Assembly: GCF_011320225.1 (NCBI RefSeq)
Contig: NZ_JAAOEN010000005.1
Location: forward strand, 216,949-280,948
Length of the DNA stretch: 64,000 bases
Direction: 5' to 3'
Source of the DNA: Phytoactinopolyspora limicola
Lineage (GTDB): Bacteria > Actinomycetota > Actinomycetes > Jiangellales > Jiangellaceae
The notes under the pieces were generated by a model, which was given only the letters and a program-made list of their open reading frames with translations, made no database searches and was not told where the DNA came from. Below are positions 42,643-50,920 of the stretch, in pieces. The position numbers and the translations under genes were made by a program. Each line of letters opens with the position of its first letter. Positions within the stretch are counted from its first letter, which is position 1.

Positions 42643-44847
42643 ATGGTCCACCCTCGATCCGCACGACAACGCACCCGTACCACCGCCGTGGCGCTGTTGG
42701 CAGCGCCCCTCGTGTTAGGCGCGGTTTCGGCCGGCGCGGCCGGCTCGGCCGGTCCACCGGCCGAACCCCCTGGCGTTAGCGGCGCACAGATAGCCGTGGA
42801 CACGCTGTCCGGCCGGCCCGACATGGTCACCGGTGGAGACGCCCTGGTGCAGGTGACGTTGCCGCGCCAGGTGCCCATCCAGAGCGTGCGGGTCTCCGTC
42901 GGTGCTGTGGACGTCACCGACGAGTTCACCGTCGACCGCATCGAACGCACCCTCACCGGGCTCGTGACTGATCTGTCCGATGGGCCGAATCAGCTGCGGG
43001 TCTCCGCGGCCGGCCCCGGCAAGCCCACCGCGGAGCTGACGCTCGTGAATCACCCGGCTGAGGGGCCGGTGTTCTCCGGGCCACATCAGCAGCCGTTCGC
43101 GTGTGAGACCACGGCATTCACCATGCCGGTGGTCGGCGGGAATCTGGGTGCGCCGATCGACGAGAACTGTTCGGTCGAGACCCGGGTCGACTATTTCTAC
43201 CGGACGACGGCTGGTGGGTATGCGGCGTGGCCGGATGGGGCGTCGTCGTATCCGGACAATGTTGGTACGACCGTCACCTCGGATGGTGTGGAGGTGCCGT
43301 TCATCGTGCGGATGGAGACCGGCACGGTGAACCGGGCGATCTACCAGACCAGCGTGCTGCACGACCCGCTGGGGGAACCGGAGCCGGACTTCACCACCCG
43401 CCCGGCCGGATGGAACGGCGCCGCGATCTACACGCTGGGCGGCGGCTGCACCAACGGGTGGTACCGGCAGGGCAATCGGACTGGCGGCGTGACCAACGCG
43501 TTCATGCTGGGTGAGGGGTACGCGGTGATGTCGTCATCGTTGAATGTGTTCGGGGTGAACTGCTCGGACCTGACGGCGGCGGAGTCGGCGATGATGGTCA
43601 AGGAACGGTTCATCGAGGTGTACGGCCCGGTTGACCATGTGATCGGCTTCGGCTCGTCCGGTGGGGCGTATCAGGGGCACCAGATCTCGGACAACTACCC
43701 GGGGATCTTCGACGGGATCATCGCCGGGGCGTCCTTCCCCGAGGTTGGCTTCGGCACGGTCAACTTCATAACCGACGCGTGGCTGCTGGACACCTACTTC
43801 ACCGAATCCTCCACCGTGGAGTGGACTCTGGAGCAGCAGCGGGCGGTGACCGGGTTCGCCACCTACGCCACCGCGCCGAACGTGGCGAACGGGGCGCGGC
43901 GGATCTCGCCGACGTCGTTCTGCACGATCGTGCCGGCCGGGCTGCGGTATCACCCGGACACCAACCCGACCGGGGTGCGGTGCGGGGTGTATGACCACAC
44001 GGTGAACGTGTACGGCACGGATCCGGACACCGGGTTCGCCCGTCGTCCGTTGGACAACGTCGGGATTCAGTACGGGCTGGCCGCGCTGAACGACGGAGCC
44101 ATCAGTGTGGAGCAGTTCCTCGACCTCAACGAGGGTGTGGGCGGGTTCGACCAGGATGCGAACATCCGTGCTGAGCGGACGGTGGCGGATCTGGACGCGG
44201 CCCGCGCGGCGTATCAGACCGGCCGGTTGACCAACGGCGGCGGGGGACTCGCCGAGACCCCGATCATCGACTACCGGGCCTACCTGGACGACCGGCCGAA
44301 TGGCGACATCCACGTCCGCTACCACACCTTCTCCATGCGGGAACGGCTGGAGAAAGCCAACGGCACCTCGGTGAACCACGTCAGCGTCCTGGAAGACACC
44401 CGGCATGGCAACTTCAGCACCAACAGCCCGCTGTTGCGCCACGCCATTACCCAGATGGATGCCTGGCTGCGTAACCTCGCCGCCGATGACACCGACGCGG
44501 CCCAGATCGACAAGATCGCGGCCGCCCGGCCTGATGAGCTGGTCGAGGGGTGTTACTCCCGCGATGCCGACTCGACGTTCATCGCTGAGGAGCTGGACCG
44601 TGACCCGGCCGGTGAATGTGAACAGCTCTACCCGTCGGCGTCGTTCCCGCGGGAGGTGGCTGGGGAGAGTGTCGCCGCCGACGTGATCAAGTGCCGGCGT
44701 AAGGACCCGGACCCGGCGGACTACTCGGTGGACTTCAGCGCCGAGCAGTGGGACCGGCTAGGCGAGATCTTCGCCGAGGGTGTCTGCGACTACACCCAGC
44801 CCGGCTATGAACAACAGGGCCTCACCGGCACCTGGCTGCGCCACTAA
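42643..44847 (+). CDS. Secreted DUF6351-family protein (alpha/beta-hydrolase-like)
   Basis: A 734-residue protein with a Sec signal peptide (RTTAVALLAAPLVLGAVSAG, cut near AGA/AGS). It then has an immunoglobulin-like N-terminal region and a hydrolase-like core with a GFGSSGGAYQGHQI elbow and an IIDYRAYLDD segment. This matches DUF6351, a family I know only as secreted actinobacterial proteins distantly like tannase/esterases. AGAGGAG precedes ATG 42643 (GTG 42640 overlaps it). The hairpin 44867-44914 ends the transcript. Confidence 0.85.
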   Translation: MVHPRSARQRTRTTAVALLAAPLVLGAVSAGAAGSAGPPAEPPGVSGAQIAVDTLSGRPDMVTGGDALVQVTLPRQVPIQSVRVSVGAVDVTDEFTVDRIERTLTGLVTDLSDGPNQLRVSAAGPGKPTAELTLVNHPAEGPVFSGPHQQPFACETTAFTMPVVGGNLGAPIDENCSVETRVDYFYRTTAGGYAAWPDGASSYPDNVGTTVTSDGVEVPFIVRMETGTVNRAIYQTSVLHDPLGEPEPDFTTRPAGWNGAAIYTLGGGCTNGWYRQGNRTGGVTNAFMLGEGYAVMSSSLNVFGVNCSDLTAAESAMMVKERFIEVYGPVDHVIGFGSSGGAYQGHQISDNYPGIFDGIIAGASFPEVGFGTVNFITDAWLLDTYFTESSTVEWTLEQQRAVTGFATYATAPNVANGARRISPTSFCTIVPAGLRYHPDTNPTGVRCGVYDHTVNVYGTDPDTGFARRPLDNVGIQYGLAALNDGAISVEQFLDLNEGVGGFDQDANIRAERTVADLDAARAAYQTGRLTNGGGGLAETPIIDYRAYLDDRPNGDIHVRYHTFSMRERLEKANGTSVNHVSVLEDTRHGNFSTNSPLLRHAITQMDAWLRNLAADDTDAAQIDKIAAARPDELVEGCYSRDADSTFIAEELDRDPAGECEQLYPSASFPREVAGESVAADVIKCRRKDPDPADYSVDFSAEQWDRLGEIFAEGVCDYTQPGYEQQGLTGTWLRH

Positions 44848-44866
44848 CCCTTTCCCTCCCGCTCCC

Positions 44867-44914
44867 TTGCGTCCTGCGGGGCGTGTGCTGCCGCGCACAC
44901 CCCGCAGGACGCAA
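44867..44914. terminator. Bidirectional hairpin between DUF6351 and cobalamin genes
   Basis: A 22 bp nearly perfect stem (TTGCGTCCTGCGGGGCGTGT and complement) with a four-base loop lies between two convergent genes. There is no long T-tract, as usual in high-GC bacteria. Its TTGCGTCCTGC core is shared with the 76 bp repeats at 24.15 and 28.58 kb. Confidence 0.7.
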
Positions 44915-44916
44915 CG

Positions 44917-45534
44917 TCACTCGGGGGCGGCGCGGCCACCACCCGGCTGCCACAACACGTCGCCGGCTTCGCGGTTCGCGTAGCGCGCCATGATGAACAG
45001 CAGGTCAGACAGCCGGTTCAAGTACTTGGCGGTCAGCGGGTTCACGCCGTCGTCATCGCCGTCGCCGTACATCTCCAGCGCTTGCCACGCCGAGCGCTCG
45101 GCCCGGCGCACCGTCGTGGTCGCCACATGCAGATGAGCGGACGTGAGAGTGCCGCCGGGCAGAATAAACGAGCGAAGCTTCGGCAGGTCGGCGTTGAACG
45201 TGTCGCAGTCGGCCTCGAGTTCGTCGATCCACTCGGCCTTGACTCGCAGTGGTGGGTGCTCGTAGCTGGCTTTCAGCGGCATACAGAGGTCGGCGCCGAC
45301 GTCGAACATGTCGTTCTGAACGCGGGTGAGCGCGGCCAGCGCGTCGTCGCCGAGGTTTCCCCCTCCGGCGCCGCTACGTTCGGCCGCGATCACCACGCCG
45401 ATCGTGGCGTTGGCCTCGTTGACATCGGCGTAGGCGACGAGGCGGGGGTCGGTTTTGCGGGTGCGGCTGAAGTCACCCAAGCCGGTAGTGCCGTCGTCGC
45501 CGGTGCGGGTGTAGATCTTCGTCAGGTTGACCAC
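44917..45534 (-). CDS. PduO-type ATP:cob(I)alamin adenosyltransferase
   Basis: About 205 residues from GTG 45534 (GTG 45543 is possible): VNLTKIYTRTGDDGTTGLGD with the ATP-binding N-terminal motif, then RRAERSAWQALEM and LNRLSDLLFIMARYAN, the conserved trimer-active-site helices. It transfers adenosine from ATP to cob(I)alamin to make coenzyme B12, usually for methylmalonyl-CoA mutase or a diol dehydratase. No B12 enzyme is in the window. Confidence 0.93.
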   Translation of the reverse strand: MVNLTKIYTRTGDDGTTGLGDFSRTRKTDPRLVAYADVNEANATIGVVIAAERSGAGGGNLGDDALAALTRVQNDMFDVGADLCMPLKASYEHPPLRVKAEWIDELEADCDTFNADLPKLRSFILPGGTLTSAHLHVATTTVRRAERSAWQALEMYGDGDDDGVNPLTAKYLNRLSDLLFIMARYANREAGDVLWQPGGGRAAPE

Positions 45535-45617
45535 ACCCCCCACCCTATGGCCCGTCCGCGTCGTTGCTAGGCTCCCCGCACGTGACCAGGGGTACGTCCC
45601 CTCACCCGGGCCGAGGC

Positions 45618-46127
45618 ATGGCGCGCATCGCGCGCGGTCTGAGCCTGGCCACCATCTGTCTGGTGATGTCGCTGGCGGCCCACGCGGCCGCCGGTGGCGA
45701 CGTCCACGTGTCGCCAGGACTGTTGCTTGGTGGCGCCGCGTTGTCGGTGATCTGTGTTGCCGCCGCCGACACCCGTCGCACGTTCGGCGGCATCCTGTCG
45801 GTGGTCGCCGTCTCGCAGGTGGCGTTGCATTTGTTCGCCGGCGCTAGTGGGCACCAGGTTGAGACTCCGGCTTACGGCTGGACTCCGCAGATGATCGTCT
45901 TCCACGCTGTCGCGGGCTTAGTCGTCAGTGCGCTGCTCGCATGGGGCGAACGTCTGCTCTGGGCCCTGTTCGACCTCGCTCGGCCCTGGCGCCGGCCGGG
46001 GGTGGCCGGGCCGGTGCGGGTGGCGGAGGCGCCGACGGTGCGCCGCGTCTTCACGCCGGGCTGGCGGGTGTGCCGGGAGCCGTTCGTCGACGCGCCGGCA
46101 ACCCGCGGGCCACCGTCGCCGGCCTGA
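45618..46127 (+). CDS. Small integral membrane protein
   Basis: About 169 residues from ATG 45618 (an upstream GTG at 45582 is possible). Four hydrophobic segments occur: LATICLVMSLAAHAAAGG, LLLGGAALSVICVAAAD, GILSVVAVSQVALHLFAGA and MIVFHAVAGLVVSALLAWGE, with a histidine in the third and fourth. The C-terminal 50 residues are cytoplasmic and basic. It precedes a YcnI gene by 85 bases on the same strand; this pairing and the histidines suggest a role in copper handling, by inference. Confidence 0.75.
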   Translation: MARIARGLSLATICLVMSLAAHAAAGGDVHVSPGLLLGGAALSVICVAAADTRRTFGGILSVVAVSQVALHLFAGASGHQVETPAYGWTPQMIVFHAVAGLVVSALLAWGERLLWALFDLARPWRRPGVAGPVRVAEAPTVRRVFTPGWRVCREPFVDAPATRGPPSPA

Positions 46128-46211
46128 CCGCGCCGCTGACTCCTGTTGTTCGACGAGCCGGCGGAGTGGTCCGCGTTTTTCGTCGAACCCACCAAACACC
46201 AGGAGTTCAGC

Positions 46212-46928
46212 ATGTTCAGTACACGTATCGTCCGCGCCTGCGCCGCCACCGGTGTCGCGGCCATCCTGGCCGTCGCCGTGCCGATAGCCGCCGGTGCCCA
46301 CGTCACGTTGAGCCCCGATGGCGCCGAGGCCGGGTCCTACGCCGTACTCACCGCGTCGGTCCCACACGGCTGTGACGGATCCGCCACCACCGAGGTCGCC
46401 ATCGACATCCCCGAGTCGATCATGGCCGTGACACCCACCGTCAACCCGAACTGGGACGTCGAACAGCTGGCCGAGGATGGCTCACCGGCCGTCGGGGAGC
46501 GAGTGGCTACCGTCGTCTACACCGCTCACCAGCCGCTGCCGAGCGACCTACGGGATGCCTTCGAACTGTCGGTGCGGATGCCCGACGAGCCCGGCGAGGT
46601 ACTTGCGTTTCCGGTGACACAAACCTGCGAGGAGGGCGAGGCCGGCTGGGTCGAGTTGGCCGATGAGGGGCAAGACCCGCACGATCTCGACTACCCAGCG
46701 CCGCTGGTCGAAGTGTTGTCGGCCGTTGGTGATGGGCATGGGCCTGACGACGGGGCCGGGCCTGACGACGGGGCCGAGGCTGACGAGGGCGCCGCGAACG
46801 ACGCTGCGAGCGACGCTGCGAGCGACGACGGGTCCGACATCAACGCCATGAGTGTGGCCGGGTTCGGTGCCGGCATCGTGGGTGTGATCCTCGCACTGGT
46901 CGCCCTTCTGTACGCCCGGCGCCGCTAG
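46212..46928 (+). CDS. YcnI-like (DUF1775) copper-associated exported protein
   Basis: A 238-residue protein: signal peptide cleaved before the essential N-terminal histidine (AGA|HVTLSPDGAEAGSYAVLTAS), a cupredoxin-like DUF1775 domain with HGCDGSATTEVAIDIPE and PNWDV (the copper-binding Trp), an acidic low-complexity linker with repeated GPDDGA and a C-terminal membrane anchor (MSVAGFGAGIVGVILALVAL). AGGAG precedes ATG 46212. YcnI binds Cu(II) at the mature N-terminal His. Confidence 0.9.
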   Translation: MFSTRIVRACAATGVAAILAVAVPIAAGAHVTLSPDGAEAGSYAVLTASVPHGCDGSATTEVAIDIPESIMAVTPTVNPNWDVEQLAEDGSPAVGERVATVVYTAHQPLPSDLRDAFELSVRMPDEPGEVLAFPVTQTCEEGEAGWVELADEGQDPHDLDYPAPLVEVLSAVGDGHGPDDGAGPDDGAEADEGAANDAASDAASDDGSDINAMSVAGFGAGIVGVILALVALLYARRR

Positions 46929-46990
46929 CCACACCAGGGGTTCCGCGGTTGTCAGGCCGGACACGTGCGTGACCACGGTGGACGCTCTCG

Positions 46991-47035
46991 CTCACCCCTG
47001 ACACGTCACGACGCCTTCGGAGTTGTCAGGGTGAG
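46991..47035. terminator. Hairpin between ycnI-like and rhbF-like genes
   Basis: CTCACCCCTGACA and TGTCAGGGTGAG form a 12-13 bp stem around a 20-base loop between convergent genes. It probably terminates both transcripts; no T-tract is visible. Confidence 0.6.
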
Positions 47036-47053
47036 CGGGGGCAACACCGCAGG

Positions 47054-48928
47054 TCACAGACTTGTCCGGCCGGACAACTCGGCAAAACGGGGGGCGAGGG
47101 GGTTGGCGACGACACCGGTAGCCGAGATCACCGGCCGTTCGGCGTCGTCGGCGTACCCGCGGTCGAACAGCCGCAACCGGTTCAGGCACAGTTTGGGGAA
47201 GGTGGGTGTCTCCAGATCCAGCAGCACGAACCGGTCCGACAACTCGCTGTCGAAGCGGCGTTGGTAGTCCACCAGTTCCTGGCGGGCCATCGCCCAGAAG
47301 TCGGGTTCCGGTAGACCCAGCCGGTCTCCGGCGATCTCCGCAAGGTACCGGTACACGCAGATCAGCAGCCCGTTCTGCAGGTACTTGACCAAAGTCTTCG
47401 CATCGAGGGTGACGTCAGCCAGCGCGGCGCGCGCCGGTGCCGCCAGGTTGTTGTGTTCGGGGAGTGGTTCGGAACAGATCGCGACGTCATCGACGAAGTC
47501 TTTGACCACCAGCCGGGTCGGCACCCCGTCGTGGTGCACGATCATGCAGTTCTGCCCGTGCGGGGAGAACATGGTGCCGTACTTGTACAAGACGTGCAGC
47601 AACGGCGGCAATACGGCGTGGTGTAGCCGCCGGAACCATTCCGCGGTGTCCAACCCACTGCGTTCCACCAAGGCTGAGGTGAACGGCGTACCGTCGGCGC
47701 CCACGTGGAGCAGTGCGGCCAGCGATACCGCCTGCTCGCCGTCCTCCAGGAACGGCTCCACCGAATCGCGCCAGATGGCGCCGAGCATCTCCGTGTGCTG
47801 ATACGGAACCCCGGGGATCGACTCATAGACCGGGTGGGCGACGCTGACCGAGGCGACCTCGCCGAGCAGGATCACCCCGGTTTCCTGAAGGAACGGGTCG
47901 GTGCGGGCGATCCCGCACAGCCATTCCGTCAGCGCGGGGGCGGCCAGGGTCCGCTCCCGCGGTAATCCTCGGTAGACCGAGGTGTTCAGGATGGACACCG
48001 GTAGTTTGAGGTAGCGCCGTTCAGGATGGTCGACGTCGGTCAGGGTGCGGACGGCCAGTTGCGGTCGATACCGTGCGGGGCTCTCGCCGAGCAGTACTAG
48101 CCTGCCGCGCGCGAGGTCGCCGGCGTGCAGCGGCCGGATCCGATGTGCCCACTGCCACGGGTGCACGGGAAGGTAGACACACGTGTGCGGATCCAGCCCG
48201 GCCAGCTGAGCGAGCGCCCGCATCCGGGAGAATTCGGCGGCGCCGACCTGGTCGCGGATGATCGCCTGGTGGTCAAGGCCCGTGACACAGCGGGCGGTGG
48301 CCAACGACGGGTCGGCGGCGAGCCACAGCAGGCGGACGTCGGCGCCGGACTCGGGGGAGTAGGCCAGGACGTCGTCGGCGCTGAACCCGACCCGGCCCCG
48401 GTTGGCGACGATCCACGGATGCCCGCCCAGTTCGCGTTCGACGAGCACCGCTGCCAGGTCTGGCAGGTCACCGACCGGGCGGGCCGTCGCCAGCTGCCAG
48501 GCGTCGGACCGCAGACTCGACATGACCTCGGCGACCAGCCCGGCCGTGGTGGCCGGGGCGACACCACAGCTGGTCAGGATGTGCGCGATCACCTGCGCCG
48601 CGTCGGGGAGGTCCGGTGCCTGGTGGTCGCCATCGGGGACCCAGCGCAGCGATGCCGGGTCCACCCGCCACCAGCCGAGGGTGCGGCGGATCGCGCGGGC
48701 GATGACGGTGCCACCCGGCACTGTGACCGCTAACTCGCCGGCGGCCCCACCGTCGTGGAGGTTGATCCGCGGGCTGATGATTTCTTCGTACATGAACTCC
48801 GTCAGCGCCTTGGCCAGGAGGTTTTGGTTGGCACGGGTCCACGCCGAGAGCCGGGGCGGGTCGATGGCAGAGGTATCCGCGGTGGCGATAGCCGAGGTAG
48901 CTATGGTGTCGATCGCGCGCGTGTCCAT
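47054..48928 (-). CDS. rhbF: IucA/IucC-family siderophore synthetase (second condensation)
   Basis: A 624-residue NIS synthetase from ATG 48928. Family motifs are visible: VYLPVHPWQWAHRIRPLHAG, LKLPVSILNTSVYRGLPRER and SPHGQNCMIVHHDGVPTRLV (ATP and carboxylate site). It joins a hydroxamate side chain to a carboxylate of citrate using ATP. It is the last gene of the operon, 31 bases after the hydroxylase gene, in the rhbF position. Expected to act in the cytosol. Confidence 0.88.
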   Translation of the reverse strand: MDTRAIDTIATSAIATADTSAIDPPRLSAWTRANQNLLAKALTEFMYEEIISPRINLHDGGAAGELAVTVPGGTVIARAIRRTLGWWRVDPASLRWVPDGDHQAPDLPDAAQVIAHILTSCGVAPATTAGLVAEVMSSLRSDAWQLATARPVGDLPDLAAVLVERELGGHPWIVANRGRVGFSADDVLAYSPESGADVRLLWLAADPSLATARCVTGLDHQAIIRDQVGAAEFSRMRALAQLAGLDPHTCVYLPVHPWQWAHRIRPLHAGDLARGRLVLLGESPARYRPQLAVRTLTDVDHPERRYLKLPVSILNTSVYRGLPRERTLAAPALTEWLCGIARTDPFLQETGVILLGEVASVSVAHPVYESIPGVPYQHTEMLGAIWRDSVEPFLEDGEQAVSLAALLHVGADGTPFTSALVERSGLDTAEWFRRLHHAVLPPLLHVLYKYGTMFSPHGQNCMIVHHDGVPTRLVVKDFVDDVAICSEPLPEHNNLAAPARAALADVTLDAKTLVKYLQNGLLICVYRYLAEIAGDRLGLPEPDFWAMARQELVDYQRRFDSELSDRFVLLDLETPTFPKLCLNRLRLFDRGYADDAERPVISATGVVANPLAPRFAELSGRTSL

Positions 48929-48959
48929 GGGCGTCCTGTCTGATCGGTGCGGAAGGGGA

Positions 48960-50306
48960 CTACGGGCGGGCCGTGGTGCCGCCCGGCGGGGCAACTGGCC
49001 CGGCGTCCAGCCCGGCGGTGCCAAACCGCTGAAAGGTGGTGCGGCGGCGGACCGGGTAAACCTCACGGCCGGCCAGCGCGTTGACGATGACGGTGTTGCG
49101 GTGGGCGCCGAGCCCGAGGTCGGGTGCCCCGACGCCGTGGGTGTGCAACTCCGCGTTCTGCGCGAACAGCGTCGACGGCCGCCCGTCGCCGAGTTGTAGC
49201 CGGTAATCGGCGCCGACGGCGGGACGACCACGCTCGTCGGTGGATACGACGCCGTCCGGTACCGGCAGCGGCGTGGGTTCGTACCCGGTAGCTAGTACAA
49301 CGATGTCGGTGTCGCGGGTGAAGACGGTGTGCTCATCGCGGTGCCGCCAGGTCAACCGCCAGCGGCGCCCAGCGACCGGTGCGGGTTCGACGGCCACCAG
49401 TTCGCTGCGGGCCGCGTACGTCACGGGTGGATCGTCGTCGCTGTCGATCGTCGTGGTGTAGAGCAGGTCGTAGATCCGCTCGCTGGTCTCCGCTGATAGC
49501 CCTTTGTAGAGCAGGTCTTGCCCGGCTCGGACCCCATCGCGTACGTCAGCTGGGAGGCCGCGGAAGTGGTCGATGTAGTCCGGGGTGAAGTGCTCCAGAC
49601 CCAGCTTGGAGTACTCCATGGGTAGGAACCCGGGCCCCCGAGTGAACCAGTCGACCTGCTGGCCGGTGCGGAGGCCGGTTTCCAGCAGGTCTACGATCAC
49701 CTCGCCAGCGCTTTGACCGGAACCAACGACGGTCACCGCTGCGGCACCGGCGACCTTCTCGCGCAGCGACAGATAGTCGGCGGCGTGGAACATCTCGTCG
49801 CCGAGGTGTGGCTGGGCCACCGCCGGAACGGCCGGTCGGCTGCCGACCCCGAACACCACCGATCGGGCCCGGTACTCCACGGCTGGTTCGTTCCCCAAAC
49901 CCGACGCGGTCCGTACGATACACGTGCCGTCGCCAGCCGGCTCGACGTTCGTCACGTGGTGTCCGAACCGGCACGACGGCAAGGATTCGGCGACCCATCG
50001 GGCGTAGGCGTCGTACTCCTGACGCGGGACGTGGAAGTGTTCGTAGAAGTAGAACCGGTAGAGCCGGTTCCGTTGATGCAGGTAGTTCAGGAAAGAGAAG
50101 CGGCTGGTCGGGTCGGCCAGGGTGACGAGATCGGCCAGGAACGGCACCTGCAGGGTTGCGCCCGGCAGCATCAGCCCGGGGTGCCAGGCGAAGCTGGGCC
50201 GGGCCTCCAGGAACACTGCCCGGACGTCGCCGACCGGTTCTAGCAGGGCGGCGAGCCCGAGGTTGAACGGCCCGATACCGACCCCGACGACGTCGACGGA
50301 CTCCAT
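48960..50306 (-). CDS. rhbE: Diaminopropane/lysine-type N-monooxygenase
   Basis: A 448-residue flavoprotein of the SidA/IucD/PvdA family: FAD motif VVGVGIGPFNLGLAALL (residues 5-21), NADPH motif TVVGSGQSAGEVIVDLLE, and the C-terminal ATGYEPTPLP motif. It hydroxylates a primary amine; next to diaminobutyrate decarboxylase, 1,3-diaminopropane (or its acetylated form) is the expected substrate. It overlaps the acetyltransferase gene by one base. Confidence 0.9.
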   Translation of the reverse strand: MESVDVVGVGIGPFNLGLAALLEPVGDVRAVFLEARPSFAWHPGLMLPGATLQVPFLADLVTLADPTSRFSFLNYLHQRNRLYRFYFYEHFHVPRQEYDAYARWVAESLPSCRFGHHVTNVEPAGDGTCIVRTASGLGNEPAVEYRARSVVFGVGSRPAVPAVAQPHLGDEMFHAADYLSLREKVAGAAAVTVVGSGQSAGEVIVDLLETGLRTGQQVDWFTRGPGFLPMEYSKLGLEHFTPDYIDHFRGLPADVRDGVRAGQDLLYKGLSAETSERIYDLLYTTTIDSDDDPPVTYAARSELVAVEPAPVAGRRWRLTWRHRDEHTVFTRDTDIVVLATGYEPTPLPVPDGVVSTDERGRPAVGADYRLQLGDGRPSTLFAQNAELHTHGVGAPDLGLGAHRNTVIVNALAGREVYPVRRRTTFQRFGTAGLDAGPVAPPGGTTARP

Positions 50307-50920
50307 CAGGAACTCACCTCGGTATAGGACGAGCCCGTGCCGGTGCGGCGGGCGGAGCGGAACTCTTCAGTGGTGCACGCCATCAGCAAGGCGCGTTTCT
50401 CGGGTAGATCGATGGTGCCGATGGGGTGGAAACCGAGCCGACGGCAGAAGGTGTGCATCCGGGTGTTGCGGACGTCCGGCTCACACACCACTCGGTCGCC
50501 GTGGTGGACTCCCGACGGTCCGGCCAGGCCGAGCAGATCCGCCACGAACGTGTAGCCAAGCAGCCGGGGGAGGCCCGAGCCGAGGAACCGTTCCGGTCCG
50601 ACCAGCAGGTGCCAGCCAACGTCGCTGGTGCGTGCCAGGTAATACCCGGCCAGTGGGTCGTCCACGGCCCGATATGTCTCGACGTACCCGAACGGGACGC
50701 CGTCGGCGGACACGATCCAGGCCCGCAGGTGGGTGAGTCCGGCGAGGTAGTGGTGGATTTCGTCGAGCGGCCGGTCCAACTGCCACCACGGGATCACGTG
50801 TGGGCGATGCATCCACCCGTGCACCAGCTGGGCGTGCCGATCGGGGTCGACGGGTTCGATGTCCAGCCGCACGGCGGAGCCCGGTAGTGTCGCCGACCAT
50901 TCGGCTGGGGCGCTGCTCAT
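50306..50920 (-). CDS. rhbD: IucB/RhbD-like N-acetyltransferase
   Basis: A 204-residue GNAT protein with HVIPWWQLDRPLDEIHHYLA, FGYVETYRAVDDPLAGYYLA and the acetyl-CoA segment LVGPERFLGSGLPRLLGYTF. It acylates the hydroxylamine of the side chain to give the hydroxamate. It overlaps both neighbours (four and one bases), showing tight co-translation. Confidence 0.88.
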   Translation of the reverse strand: MSSAPAEWSATLPGSAVRLDIEPVDPDRHAQLVHGWMHRPHVIPWWQLDRPLDEIHHYLAGLTHLRAWIVSADGVPFGYVETYRAVDDPLAGYYLARTSDVGWHLLVGPERFLGSGLPRLLGYTFVADLLGLAGPSGVHHGDRVVCEPDVRNTRMHTFCRRLGFHPIGTIDLPEKRALLMACTTEEFRSARRTGTGSSYTEVSS